Shown here one piece after another: positions 1 through 8,396 of a DNA stretch of 64,000 bases (its first letter is position 1; each line of letters begins with the position of its first letter). A program made the translations under genes and the position numbers. Source of the stretch: CBDAPI01 sp965248635 (GTDB taxonomy: Bacteria > Acidobacteriota > UBA6911 > RPQK01 > CBDAPI01); contig OZ252114.1 of assembly GCA_965248635.1 (NCBI GenBank), positions 62,001 to 126,000 on the forward strand. The letters run 5' to 3'. The notes under the pieces are model-generated. The model made no database searches. It was not told where the DNA came from and saw only the letters and a program-made list of their open reading frames with translations.

Positions 1-92
1 TTTGACAGCGCCACGACATCATGACGGGCCGAGAACTTCTGGATCAGGTCCTGGGCCAGCATTCCCCGGGCCCCGGTGATGACGACTCGCAT
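1..92 (-). CDS. rfbD: dTDP-4-dehydrorhamnose reductase, N-terminal fragment (runs off the window)
   Basis: Only the first 30 codons are present; the gene continues beyond the left edge. The minus-strand ATG at 90-92 opens a reading frame that begins MRVVITGARGMLAQDL, a Rossmann start (VVITGARGMLA) typical of RfbD/RmlD, which reduces dTDP-4-keto-L-rhamnose to dTDP-L-rhamnose with NAD(P)H. It lies 13 nt downstream of rfbB on the same strand, and the order rfbA-rfbB-rfbD supports the name. The catalytic YxxxK motif is outside the window and cannot be checked. Confidence 0.85.
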   Translation of the reverse strand, partial: MRVVITGARGMLAQDLIQKFSARHDVVALS

Positions 93-105
93 GAGAAGTT
101 AGTGC

Positions 106-1134
106 CTAGATTTCGTCCAGGGTTCTTTCTCTTTCGCTGTACATCCGGCGGTAGTAACCCTGATACTCCCCGCTGCTGACTCGATCCACCCAGGAACGGT
201 TTGATTTGTACCACTCAATCGTTTCCCTCAGACCCTGGTCAAAGGGCACGATGGGAGCCCACCCCAGCTCGTCACGCAATTTCGTTGCATCGACCGCGTA
301 GCGGCGATCATGACCGGGGCGGTCACGGACCGATTCTATCAGCGAATCAGGCTTGTTGAGGAGGCTGAGGATCTTCTGCACCAGATCCAGGTTGGTCTCC
401 TCGTGGTCGGCTCCGATGTTGTACACAGAGCCGGGCCGGCCATCTTCCAGAATGGCTTCGATGGCCCGGGAATGGTCCAGCACGTGAACCCAGTCACGCG
501 TGTGGAGACCGTCGCCATAGACCGGTAGCTTACGGTCCTGGAGCGCGTTCAGCGTCATCAAGGGAATCAACTTCTCGGGGAATTGATAGGGGCCGTAATT
601 GTTGCAGCAGCGGGTGACTACGATGTCCATGCCGTAGGTTGAGTGGTACGAACGCGCCAGCAGATCGGCACAGGCCTTGCTGGCCGCGTAAGGGCTGTTG
701 GGAGCGAGAGGGCTGGTCTCCGTGAAACTCCCTGTCGGTCCGAGTGTGCCGTAGACCTCGTCCGTGGAGATCTGGATGAAGCGAAGACTGCGCGCTTTTC
801 TGGCGGCTTCCAGGAGAATCTGAGTGCCAAGAACATTGGTCTGAACAAAGCTGGCCGCGTCCATAATGCTGCGATCCACGTGAGACTCTGCTGCGAAGTT
901 GATGATCGCATCCGCTTCGCGGGCCACCACGTCGCTCGCCTGCTCGTGTTTGTCAATACTGCCGCGGACAAACTCGTAGCGGGGGTTGTCCTCGACAGCG
1001 GACAGATTCTCCAGGTTTCCCGCGTAGGTCAGGGCATCAAAGTTGATAATCTGCCAGTCAGATCGGGTCTGCAGGATATGCCGTATGAAGCCGGAACCGA
1101 TAAAACCGGCTCCACCCGTGATGATTAACCTCAT
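106..1134 (-). CDS. rfbB: dTDP-glucose 4,6-dehydratase
   Basis: The 342-residue protein converts dTDP-D-glucose to dTDP-4-keto-6-deoxy-D-glucose, the second step of dTDP-L-rhamnose synthesis. The N-terminus MRLIITGGAGFIGSGF carries the GxxGxxG NAD-binding loop. The substrate and catalytic region follows: STDEVYG near residue 122, then SPYAASKACAD with the YxxxK pair, then TRCCNNYGPYQFPEKLIPL, which is diagnostic for RfbB. Length matches the family (about 330-355). It sits between rfbA, 34 nt upstream, and the rfbD fragment, 13 nt downstream, in one minus-strand operon. The product feeds the glycosyltransferases of the same cluster. Confidence 0.96.
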   Translation of the reverse strand: MRLIITGGAGFIGSGFIRHILQTRSDWQIINFDALTYAGNLENLSAVEDNPRYEFVRGSIDKHEQASDVVAREADAIINFAAESHVDRSIMDAASFVQTNVLGTQILLEAARKARSLRFIQISTDEVYGTLGPTGSFTETSPLAPNSPYAASKACADLLARSYHSTYGMDIVVTRCCNNYGPYQFPEKLIPLMTLNALQDRKLPVYGDGLHTRDWVHVLDHSRAIEAILEDGRPGSVYNIGADHEETNLDLVQKILSLLNKPDSLIESVRDRPGHDRRYAVDATKLRDELGWAPIVPFDQGLRETIEWYKSNRSWVDRVSSGEYQGYYRRMYSERERTLDEI

Positions 1135-1168
1135 TCCTATCTATGAACGTGAGTGTTGAGCCAGGCGT

Positions 1169-1909
1169 TCAGTGCGGGAGTTCTCGTTTTTTTTTTTTTT
1201 TTGGGGCGGCCAGATTGGCCGCACGCAGAAGAGACTCAATTGTTCCTGCATCAGTCCACCATCCTTCCAGGATTTCGTAGGTCATCTCGTCCCACTCGAT
1301 GTACTGGTTGTTCACATCGGTGATCTCCAGTTCCCCACGCTGGGAAGGCCGCAGGTTCCTGATGATGTCAAAGACCCTTTGATCGTACATGTAGATCCCA
1401 GTCACTGCGTAGGGTGAAGGGGGGATCTCGGGTTTCTCAACAACTCTGACAACTCGGTCGCCGTCCAGAACCGGAACGCCGAATCTCTCCGGGTCGGGGA
1501 CTTCCTTCAACAGAATCTTGGCACCTTTACTCTGTTGGCGGAACTGATCCACATAACCACGGATCGAACATTCCAGGATGTTGTCTCCCAGAACCACACA
1601 GACAGGATCTTTGTCAGCGAAGTGTGCTGCCAGGGACAACGCTTCCGCGATGCCCCCCTCCCCTTCCTGATAGGCAAAGTGCAGGTGCCGGAGTCCGAAA
1701 TCTTGCCCGTTTCTTAGAAGGGGTAGAAAATCGCCGGCGTTGTTGCCGCCCGTCACGATCATGATGTCCTGAATTCCAGCCTCCACAAGGGTTTCCACGG
1801 GGTAGTAAATCATGGGCTTGTCGTAGACGGGGAGGAGGTGTTTGTTTGTTACCCGGGTGAGGGGATCAAGCCTCGTTCCCAGGCCCCCAGCCAGAATGAT
1901 TCCTTTCAT
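1169..1909 (-). CDS. rfbA: glucose-1-phosphate thymidylyltransferase
   Basis: Catalyses dTTP plus glucose-1-phosphate to dTDP-glucose, the first step of the rhamnose pathway. The N-terminus MKGIILAGGLGTRLDPLT carries the nucleotidyltransferase signature GGxGTRL; VLGDNILE and the EKP motif of the sugar-binding region follow. I chose the ATG at 1909, preceded by a GAGG box about 6 nt upstream, over an in-frame TTG at 1915. At 246 residues it belongs to the short form rather than the roughly 290-residue enterobacterial type. The last ten residues, KKKKKRELPH, are encoded across a 16-nt A tract, so the extreme C-terminus is vulnerable to slippage or sequencing error. Confidence 0.93.
   Translation of the reverse strand: MKGIILAGGLGTRLDPLTRVTNKHLLPVYDKPMIYYPVETLVEAGIQDIMIVTGGNNAGDFLPLLRNGQDFGLRHLHFAYQEGEGGIAEALSLAAHFADKDPVCVVLGDNILECSIRGYVDQFRQQSKGAKILLKEVPDPERFGVPVLDGDRVVRVVEKPEIPPSPYAVTGIYMYDQRVFDIIRNLRPSQRGELEITDVNNQYIEWDEMTYEILEGWWTDAGTIESLLRAANLAAPKKKKKRELPH
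1187..1202. repeat. 16-nt homopolymer (T on plus strand, A in rfbA mRNA)
   Basis: Sixteen consecutive T on the plus strand become an A16 tract in the last codons of rfbA: one A in a proline codon and five AAA lysine codons. Losing one base would give a 19-residue-class alternative tail ending near 1140; gaining one gives another short tail. The catalytic core is unaffected in every frame. The tract could be a polymerase or ribosome slippage site, or an error-prone stretch in the assembly. Confidence 0.9.
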
Positions 1910-1939
1910 TCCCAACCTCAGGTGTAGAGAGATCGTATC

Positions 1940-3076
1940 TTACTCGATTGGAACTGCACCGAGCAATTCCAGATAGAGTCGCTCAAAATTCCGAATTTTC
2001 TTCTCCAGAGTGAAGTGCGACTCCACCCGCCGCCGGCCGGATTCTCCCATTCGCTTTCTCAGGTCGGGCGAGTCGAGAAGCTCGCGGAGGGCTCGGGCCA
2101 GTCGCTCGGGATCTCGAGGAGGAACGAGGAGCCCGGTTTTCCGGTCGGTGACGAGCTCAGGGATTCCTCCCACGGAGGTGGCGACCACAGGCAAACGATT
2201 GCCCATGGCTGCCAGTATTGCAGAGCTGAGTCCCTCCGAGAGGGAGGGAAGGCAAAAGATGTCGAAAGACTTCATAACTGAATCGACGTCTTCACGAAAA
2301 CCCAGAAACAAGACACTTCGGCTGGCTCCCAGGGTATTGGTCAGCTTTTCCAACTCGGCTCGCAGGGGGCCCTCTCCGACGACGGAAAGGACCAGGCGGG
2401 GATAGGATTGGAGCAGGAGCGACACGGCTTTGATCAGTGTAATGTGTCCTTTCTCGCTGCTCAGGTGCGCCACAATGCCGATCACCGGCCGATCATCGCC
2501 GACCCGGGGCGGGGCCTTGGGCAGGGCATCGATGCCTTGCAGGTCCATCCCCTCGTAGATCACCTCTACCAGGGAAGGACGGACGCCGTCGTGAATCAGT
2601 GTGTCTCGAATGCTTGCCGAGACGGTGATGACCCGGTCCATGAAAAGGTTGAACTTGAGGCGACTGAAGCGCGTGCGCAGGGGGAAGTTGACCCGGCGGG
2701 AGCAGACCAGAGCTCGGGGGAAAGTGGACCGGCTGGCAGCCAGTCCACCGGTCAGGACCGGCCGTGGTGTGTTGAAGTGCACAATTTGAAAACGGTGCTT
2801 ACGCATGAAGCCGAACAGTTGCCAGGTTGCCACGGGGCTCAACTCAAAGCGCTGCTGAAAGGAGAGGAGGCTGGCTCCCGCGCGTTTGGCTCTTTCAGCC
2901 AACGGTGCACCGGGGGGAGCCGCCAGCCAGACCTTGTGTCCACACTGCAGCATGCCGGTGATGAGCGTGTAGATCTGCTCCTGTCCTCCTCTCCAGACGG
3001 TCTCGGTGTCTACGTAAAGCAGCTTCAGTTTCTGGCGGAGAGGTGTTTCTGTTTTGGTGCGCTCTGCAGTTCCCAC
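1940..3076 (-). CDS. glycosyltransferase, GT-B fold (family 4 type)
   Basis: The mature region begins LKLLYVDTETVWRGGQEQ, the usual GT-B N-terminal beta strand followed by a GG-containing donor loop. The C-terminal Rossmann domain contains PVIGIVAHLSSEKGH (the K of the phosphate-binding strand) and FCLPSLSEGLSSAILAAMG, the E-x7-E type sugar-nucleotide motif. It probably transfers a hexose onto a cell-surface glycan or LPS core. The start is uncertain: the frame is open upstream to 3385, but that part overlaps the GT2 gene and looks random; the GTG at 3076 puts the start just before the fold and overlaps the upstream gene by 52 nt. The acceptor cannot be predicted. Confidence 0.85.
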   Translation of the reverse strand: MGTAERTKTETPLRQKLKLLYVDTETVWRGGQEQIYTLITGMLQCGHKVWLAAPPGAPLAERAKRAGASLLSFQQRFELSPVATWQLFGFMRKHRFQIVHFNTPRPVLTGGLAASRSTFPRALVCSRRVNFPLRTRFSRLKFNLFMDRVITVSASIRDTLIHDGVRPSLVEVIYEGMDLQGIDALPKAPPRVGDDRPVIGIVAHLSSEKGHITLIKAVSLLLQSYPRLVLSVVGEGPLRAELEKLTNTLGASRSVLFLGFREDVDSVMKSFDIFCLPSLSEGLSSAILAAMGNRLPVVATSVGGIPELVTDRKTGLLVPPRDPERLARALRELLDSPDLRKRMGESGRRRVESHFTLEKKIRNFERLYLELLGAVPIE

Positions 3077-3807
3077 AATTTCAGGAATTTGAAGAATACG
3101 GACGTCGATGAGAGTACCGAAACGGCCAGTCCGGGAACTCCGTCCTGAAAGCCACGGTACAGAACGTAATTTTTTAAGAACTCGACCAGGGGGTGCAGAA
3201 GGAGGCCGAAGGGCCCCGACCTTCGACCAGACTCGAAGCAATCGGCAGCCGCCAGGCTGGAGAAATTCTGCAACTGGGACAGGTACTCGGCAATGTCGCT
3301 GTAGCTGTAGTGCTCGAGCGCATTCTGAAGCCGTCCAGTGTTTCCCGAAATCTGTACAGATTCGTGAACCCGTCCGCCAGCCCACTCCCCTCTGGACCTG
3401 CGAAAAAGACGCAGTTGCCAGTCGGGGTACCAGCTTGTATGTCGGATCCAGCGACCCATGAAAAAGCTGAGGCGAGGCAAGTAGTACCCGTCAACGCTCT
3501 TGTCACAACCCTGTTTCCACTCTTGCAGCTCCTGGACCAGCGCCGGGCTGAGAGCCTCATCTGCATCCAGGCTGAGGACCCATTCGTAACTTGTCTGCTC
3601 TAGAGCAAACTGCTTTTGAGCCCGGTAGCCTCTCCACTCCGACCTGAGAAACCGATCTGTGAAGCCCCGGCAGATCATCTCCGTCTCATCGGTACTGCCC
3701 GAGTCGACAATGACGATTTCGTCCGCCAGCCCCGAAACACTGGAAAGAGCGCGCCCGATTTTCCCGGCTTCATTGAAAGTGATGACGGCAACAGAGAGCT
3801 TTCTCAA
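3025..3807 (-). CDS. family 2 glycosyltransferase, WaaE/KdtX-like
   Basis: The 260-residue protein begins MRKLSVAVITFNEAGKIGRA, a GT-A start. IVDSGSTDET and WVLSLDADEAL, with the DxD metal-binding motif near residue 80, follow. HTSWYPDWQLRLFRR and a hydrophobic C-terminal segment (FGLLLHPLVEFLKNYVLYRG) are typical of the WaaE group, which adds a glucose to the LPS inner core; this assignment is family-level. It overlaps the GT4 gene downstream and follows eno by 15 nt, in the same direction. Confidence 0.88.
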   Translation of the reverse strand: MRKLSVAVITFNEAGKIGRALSSVSGLADEIVIVDSGSTDETEMICRGFTDRFLRSEWRGYRAQKQFALEQTSYEWVLSLDADEALSPALVQELQEWKQGCDKSVDGYYLPRLSFFMGRWIRHTSWYPDWQLRLFRRSRGEWAGGRVHESVQISGNTGRLQNALEHYSYSDIAEYLSQLQNFSSLAAADCFESGRRSGPFGLLLHPLVEFLKNYVLYRGFQDGVPGLAVSVLSSTSVFFKFLKLWELQSAPKQKHLSARN

Positions 3808-3822
3808 ACCGGTCGATCCTGG

Positions 3823-5127
3823 TTAGCCGGACTCGTCAGGAACATTTCCTTGCAGGAGCGGACGGGACATCGTGCCAGACGGGCCCAATTCCTCCTCGAT
3901 CCGGAGCAGTTGATTGTACTTGGCAATCCGATCGGTTCGGCTGGCGGAACCAGACTTGATTTGTCCCGACCGGCAACCGACTGCCAGGTCGGAGATGAAG
4001 GTGTCCTCCGTTTCGCCGGACCGGTGCGAGATCACCGTCGAGAATCCACGGTCATGTGCCAGTTCGATCGTTCTCAAAGTCTCGGTGAGAGTCCCAATCT
4101 GATTGAGTTTGATCAGGATTGAGTTACCTGCACGCTCCCTGATTCCACGCTGCAGCCGAGAGGGGTTGGTCACAAACAGGTCATCTCCGACAAGCTGGAC
4201 TCTCGATCCGAGCCTTTGAGTCAAGGCTTGCCAGCCTTCCCAGTCGTCTTCGGCCAGACCATCCTCTATGGAGCAAATGGGATATCGCTCACACCACTCG
4301 GAGTAAAGGTCGATCAAGCCCGCCGAGTCGAGAGCTGGTTTCTCGGATTTCTTGAACAAGTAGGTACTCGACGCCTCATCCCAGAGCTCGGTTGCAGCTA
4401 TATCCAGAGCCAGCAAGACATCCCGCCCGAGCTGATATCCCGCTCCCTCTATCGACTCCGAGATCACCTGCAGGGCTTCCTCATCCGAGGCCAGGTTGGG
4501 GGCGAATCCCCCTTCATCCCCAACCGTGGTGGAAAGCCCCCTGCTCTCCAAGGTTTTTCCCAGGTGGTGAAAAATCTCAACTCCCATCCTCAGGGTCTCG
4601 TGAAAGTTCGCTCCACTGACCGGCACCACCATGAACTCCTGAATATCCACACTGTTGTCTGCATGAGCTCCTCCATTGAGGATGTTCATCATGGGGACGG
4701 GCATCAGGTTGGCACGGACTCCACCGATGTACTGGTAAAGGGGGGTTTCCAGGTAGCTGGCTGCCGCGCGGGCGCAGGCAAGCGAAACGGCCAGCATGGC
4801 ATTGGCCCCGAGCTTCTCCTTGGACTCGGTGCCGTCAAGATCGATCATGGCCTGGTCAAGCCGGGCCTGTTCGGTAACCATCCGCCCCACCAGTTTCGGA
4901 GCGATCATCTGGCCCACGTTATTGACGGCTCGGCGTACTCCTTTGCCCAGATAGCGCGTCTTGTCTCCGTCTCTCACCTCCAAGGCTTCGTGCCTTCCGG
5001 TCGAGGCTCCAGAGGGGACAGCTGCCCTTCCCCAGGCTCCGCTTTCCGTCAGAATCTCGGCCTCGACTGTCGGGTTACCTCGAGAGTCAAGGATCTCCCG
5101 GGCAACAATTTCGCTAATGACAGGCAT
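3823..5127 (-). CDS. eno: enolase
   Basis: Cytoplasmic glycolytic enzyme interconverting 2-phosphoglycerate and phosphoenolpyruvate. The 434-residue length is standard. It starts MPVISEIVAREILDSRGNPT. Visible active-site elements are PSGASTGRHEALE, the metal ligands in LALDIAATE, SIEDGLAEDDW and LVGDDLFVTN, the catalytic lysine in ILIKLNQIGTLTET, and VISHRSGETEDTFI. Its start overlaps the end of pta by 14 nt, so both are probably cotranscribed. The long plus-strand frame over the same DNA (4216-5169) is an antisense shadow. Confidence 0.97.
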   Translation of the reverse strand: MPVISEIVAREILDSRGNPTVEAEILTESGAWGRAAVPSGASTGRHEALEVRDGDKTRYLGKGVRRAVNNVGQMIAPKLVGRMVTEQARLDQAMIDLDGTESKEKLGANAMLAVSLACARAAASYLETPLYQYIGGVRANLMPVPMMNILNGGAHADNSVDIQEFMVVPVSGANFHETLRMGVEIFHHLGKTLESRGLSTTVGDEGGFAPNLASDEEALQVISESIEGAGYQLGRDVLLALDIAATELWDEASSTYLFKKSEKPALDSAGLIDLYSEWCERYPICSIEDGLAEDDWEGWQALTQRLGSRVQLVGDDLFVTNPSRLQRGIRERAGNSILIKLNQIGTLTETLRTIELAHDRGFSTVISHRSGETEDTFISDLAVGCRSGQIKSGSASRTDRIAKYNQLLRIEEELGPSGTMSRPLLQGNVPDESG

Positions 5128-6127
5128 AGCTTCCTACCTCTATCGCCTGAAGGGCTGTCACAGCCGTGACCAGCACGATGTCCTCGGCTGAACAACCCCG
5201 ACTCAAATCATTCACGGGCCTCTTCAGGCCCTGCAGAATCGGCCCGATCGCCGTGGCACCAGCCAGTCGTTCCGTTAGCTTGTAGGCGATGTTCGCGGCC
5301 GCCAAATTGGGGAAGACCAGGGTGTTGGCCCGTCCCCTCAGCCGACTGGTCGGGGCCTTACTGGCGGCCACCTCGGGCACCAGAGCCGCATCAGCCTGAA
5401 GATCGCCGTCGATTCGCAGATCAGGAGCCCTTGCCTGGACGGTTTCCAGGGCTTCCACCACCCGGTCGACGACGGGATGAGATGCACTCCCGTGCGTCGA
5501 AAAAGACAGCAAGGCAACCTGTGGTTCAACCTCCAGGTAGACGCGCGCGCTGGCGGCCGAAGCCAGGGCAATCTCCGCAAGCTGGGCCGAAGTAGGCTCC
5601 GGGACCACGGCACAGTCGGAGTAGATGAGAGCTCCTTTTTCGCCCCACTGAGGGTCGCCGAGCAGCATGATGAAGAAACTGGAGAGCACCGATACTCCGG
5701 GTCGCAGCCCCACACAGTGAAGGGCGGCTCTAGCGGTTTCAGCTGTCGGGCGGACGGCTCCCGAAACGCAGCCATCGCACTCTCCCCCGGCCACCAGGGT
5801 TGCCCCGAAATAAAGAGGGTCCTCAACTTGTTTCAGGGCCTCTCGAAAACTCATCCCTCGGGACCGTCTTCGCTCGTACAAAAGGGAGGCGGAGCTTTGT
5901 AACTGGACTGAGGTCGAAGGAAGGAGGCTCTCCCAGTTGGGATCGACTCCCGCTTCGCGGGCCGCATGCTCGATTTGAGCTGGGTCGCCAAGAAGCAGAG
6001 GGCGCGCGATTCCCTCAAGTGCCATCCGATGGGCGGCCCGTACGATTCGAGGATCCTCGCCCTCCGGGAAAACGATCCGTTGAGGGCTCGCCTTGGCCCG
6101 CTCGACAATCCTCTGCGACAGCGTCAT
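5114..6127 (-). CDS. pta: phosphate acetyltransferase (short form)
   Basis: Transfers acetyl between CoA and phosphate, in acetate overflow or acetate assimilation. From the ATG at 6127 the protein is 337 residues, beginning MTLSQRIVERAKASPQRIVF, like short Pta proteins. PEGEDPRIVRAAHRM, GGECDGCVSGAVRPTAETARA, VFPNLAAANIAYKL and a C-terminal GPILQGLKRPVNDLSRGCS are Pta signatures. An in-frame ATG at 6154 would add nine residues and make its start codon overlap that of the divergent STAS gene, so 6127 is preferred; neither has a clear Shine-Dalgarno. No acetate kinase gene is in the window. Confidence 0.93.
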   Translation of the reverse strand: MTLSQRIVERAKASPQRIVFPEGEDPRIVRAAHRMALEGIARPLLLGDPAQIEHAAREAGVDPNWESLLPSTSVQLQSSASLLYERRRSRGMSFREALKQVEDPLYFGATLVAGGECDGCVSGAVRPTAETARAALHCVGLRPGVSVLSSFFIMLLGDPQWGEKGALIYSDCAVVPEPTSAQLAEIALASAASARVYLEVEPQVALLSFSTHGSASHPVVDRVVEALETVQARAPDLRIDGDLQADAALVPEVAASKAPTSRLRGRANTLVFPNLAAANIAYKLTERLAGATAIGPILQGLKRPVNDLSRGCSAEDIVLVTAVTALQAIEVGSYACH

Positions 6128-6152
6128 GGCGCGCAATGTTGACCGGATTTTC

Positions 6153-6509
6153 ATGACGTGTCAAGATTGCCGCGTGCGTCTAAATACAGAGGAAACAAAG
6201 GGAATCCACATCATTGTTCCCGACGGAGAGATGGTCTCCGGCGACGGAGATCAGGAGCTCAGAGACGAGCTGGCCAGGTTGATCGAGGCGGGGCATTACA
6301 GGGTCGCAGTCGACTTCTCCAGGGCGCCTTACATCGACAGTTCGGTGCTGGGGCAACTCGTGCATGGATATGCGCAACTGAAACAGCTGGGTGGGACTCT
6401 GAAAATAACGGGTCCGTCACAAAGGATTCGGGGTCTGCTGGAACTGACCCGGCTGATCACCGTTTTCGAGGTGTTTTCGGATCGGGAAGAACTCCTGGAC
6501 AGCTGGTGA
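6153..6509 (+). CDS. STAS-domain protein (anti-sigma factor antagonist type)
   Basis: From the ATG at 6153 the protein has 118 residues, nearly all one STAS domain. The loop DFSRAPYIDSSVLGQLVHGY carries the conserved D-S-S, whose serine is the usual phosphorylation site of SpoIIAA/RsbV-type antagonists. It would act in a partner-switching pathway with an anti-sigma kinase, but no such kinase is adjacent. A GTG at 6174 is an alternative start. It is divergent from pta, with only about 25 nt between the starts, and its stop abuts the end of the convergent TPR gene at 6510. Confidence 0.85.
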   Translation: MTCQDCRVRLNTEETKGIHIIVPDGEMVSGDGDQELRDELARLIEAGHYRVAVDFSRAPYIDSSVLGQLVHGYAQLKQLGGTLKITGPSQRIRGLLELTRLITVFEVFSDREELLDSW

Positions 6510-7484
6510 TCACCCACTCTGCCTGAGCCGCTGCTTGATTCGATCTACGCTGGACCTCGCCTCGCCGCTCCCGGTCAATTCGGCGGCCTTTTGATAGTGC
6601 TCGAGTGCTTTCTTGTATTCCTTTTTCTTCTCGTAGATGTAGCCAAGTCGATCGAAACTCCCACCGCTGGAATCGGGTCTGAGCCCGACGTCCCTCAGGA
6701 AAGCTGCCTTGGCTGCTTCCAGGTTGTCAGCGAAAAGATAGGCTAGCCCGAGATTGAACCAGGCTTCCGCATCCTTCGGGAATTGTTCGGTGTACGCGAA
6801 AATGGCATCTGCGGCGTCACCGTAGAGGCCCTCTTCGATCATTCCAACCCCTTTCTGGTAGCCAATCGTTAACAGGAAGCGATTGGCTTGCGCGTGATCG
6901 GGATCGTAGTTCAGCACTTGTCGAAGCGCCTGCTCTGCCGGCTCCAGCTGCTTGAGATGATAATGAGCCAGCCCCAGCTGGAGCAGTTCGCTGGAATTTC
7001 CTTTCTGAATCCTGGAGGCCTCCTGAAGGTCGGACACCGCAAGCTCATACTGGGCCAGATTGTAGGCGGCGCTGCCGCGCATCCGCAGCAGATCGCGCCG
7101 ACTTCTGGGTGACTTGGCGTAAGGCACAGCCTGATTCAGGGTAGGGATCACCTCACGAAACCGTCGCGAGTTGAAATAGGCTTGTGCCAGGCCCAGATAG
7201 GTTTCGACGGCATCCTGCTTCAGCCGCAGAGCGGCCCGAAGCTCTGATATCGCTTTTTCGTACTGTTTCAGGTGCAGGTAGGACAGGCCCAGTATTCGAT
7301 GCCCGCTCTCGTAGTCCGGGTGCTCTTTGACGAGCGGCTCAAACTCGTGGATCGCTTCCTGGTACTGGCCCTGTTTGAAGTGGGAAACCCCTTTTCGGTA
7401 GTCACCCTGAGCTAGCCCCGAGCTCCCTCCCAGGAGAATAGCCAGCGCACACAAGACCAGCTTTGCGGAGGATGGGACTCTCAT
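6510..7484 (-). CDS. periplasmic or lipid-free secreted TPR protein
   Basis: The 324-residue protein opens with a signal peptide (MRVPSSAKLVLCALAILLGG, cleavage probably near SGLAQG). About eight tetratricopeptide repeats follow, for example GVSHFKQGQYQEAIHEFEPL, ILGLSYLHLKQYEKAISELR and LGYIYEKKKEYKKALEHYQK. It is the last gene of the TolQ-TolR-TolR operon, 24 nt after the second tolR. By position it may act as a periplasmic scaffold for the proton-driven complex, in the place that TolB/YbgF-type partners take in proteobacteria; this is inference, since no YbgF coiled coil is visible. Confidence 0.85.
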   Translation of the reverse strand: MRVPSSAKLVLCALAILLGGSSGLAQGDYRKGVSHFKQGQYQEAIHEFEPLVKEHPDYESGHRILGLSYLHLKQYEKAISELRAALRLKQDAVETYLGLAQAYFNSRRFREVIPTLNQAVPYAKSPRSRRDLLRMRGSAAYNLAQYELAVSDLQEASRIQKGNSSELLQLGLAHYHLKQLEPAEQALRQVLNYDPDHAQANRFLLTIGYQKGVGMIEEGLYGDAADAIFAYTEQFPKDAEAWFNLGLAYLFADNLEAAKAAFLRDVGLRPDSSGGSFDRLGYIYEKKKEYKKALEHYQKAAELTGSGEARSSVDRIKQRLRQSG

Positions 7485-7508
7485 CGTTATGTCAGAGCTC
7501 CTGAACGC

Positions 7509-7946
7509 TCATCGAAAGAAGGCCTTCCAGCGCTCTCTCTCACTCTTGGTGGGAACAGCGATGTTCTTGACCTCCAGCTGTTTGAGCAGATCAAACACGT
7601 CAATCATCACGAAATAGGGAACGTCGGGATTAGACTCGATAATGACAGGCTTTCCCGGACTCTGTTCCATTTTGCCCTGAACATAACCACCGATCTCCTC
7701 CAAGGAAGAAGTCGGGTTCTTGTCAACCTGAAATCGGCCCTCTCCCTCTATCTTGATGTGGATTGCTTCTTCGGGTTGCACATCGGGGTCGTTGGGGTCG
7801 TCTTCGGGGTATTGGAACTGAATACCCCGGTTGGAGGTGAAAACGGCTGTCAGCATGAAAAAGATGATCAGAAGAAAGGCGATATCGGCCATGGAAGAGG
7901 TCGGTATCTCGGATGCCTGTCTGGCGCGCAGTTTTCGGAAGGCCAT
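7509..7946 (-). CDS. ExbD/TolR-family biopolymer transport protein (second copy)
   Basis: At 145 residues it has one N-terminal membrane helix (MADIAFLLIIFFMLTAVFT) with the conserved acidic residue of the proton path just before it (ADI), and a periplasmic domain ending in LLKQLEVKNIAVPTKSERER. The signature SSMADIAFLLIIFFMLT is nearly identical to that of the gene upstream, so this is a tandem paralogue. Start and stop overlap by one base with the first copy (ATGA-like junction at 7946). Partner is the TolQ-like protein at 8397. Confidence 0.93.
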   Translation of the reverse strand: MAFRKLRARQASEIPTSSMADIAFLLIIFFMLTAVFTSNRGIQFQYPEDDPNDPDVQPEEAIHIKIEGEGRFQVDKNPTSSLEEIGGYVQGKMEQSPGKPVIIESNPDVPYFVMIDVFDLLKQLEVKNIAVPTKSERERWKAFFR

Positions 7947-8383
7947 CAGTTCTCTCTGGGAGTCTCTCTGGGAGGTCGGAGACTCGTGAGCAGGCCGATG
8001 TTGCGTACCTCGTTGCTGCGAAGCGCCTCCAGAACCTCGTCGACTGCCTGAAAAGGGACACTTCGATCCGCTTTGACCAGGAACTCCTTGGTCGGAGCTT
8101 GCTCGACAATGGCTCCGGCTCGCCGGCCGATTTCTTCAGCAGAGCTGATCGGTTGAGACTGTTCTTCCCCGTCAGTGAACCACAGTTCGCCGGTGTCTCT
8201 GATGGCGATGATAGCGGCTCCTTCGGTGACTTTGGTTTGTATCGCGGAAGCCGGAAGAGTCACAGGGGTCTTTTCCGGCGAGAAAGACGTGGTCAGCATG
8301 AAGAAGATGATCAGCAGGAACGCGATGTCCGCCATCGACGCCGTGGGCACCATGGGAGCGATCCTGTGTACTCTGTATCGCAT
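7946..8383 (-). CDS. ExbD/TolR-family biopolymer transport protein (first copy)
   Basis: The 145-residue protein has the same plan as its neighbour: a short cytoplasmic N-terminus, the helix SMADIAFLLIIFFMLTTSFS with the conserved Asp, and a periplasmic domain that ends VLEALRSNEVRNIGLLTSLR. It would form, with the TolQ-like protein, a proton-motive-force-driven complex that powers an envelope process. It follows the tolQ-like gene by 13 nt. The two paralogues are diverged in the periplasmic half, which suggests a heteromeric complex or separate partners. Confidence 0.93.
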   Translation of the reverse strand: MRYRVHRIAPMVPTASMADIAFLLIIFFMLTTSFSPEKTPVTLPASAIQTKVTEGAAIIAIRDTGELWFTDGEEQSQPISSAEEIGRRAGAIVEQAPTKEFLVKADRSVPFQAVDEVLEALRSNEVRNIGLLTSLRPPRETPREN

Positions 8384-8396
8384 CGATGCTTACTCC

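Noticed and set aside
2408..3148. 246-codon plus-strand frame over the GT4 gene
   Set aside because: Antisense shadow; the GT-B motifs are on the minus strand.
4216..5169. 317-codon plus-strand frame over enolase
   Set aside because: Antisense to a clear enolase; the sequence has no domain.
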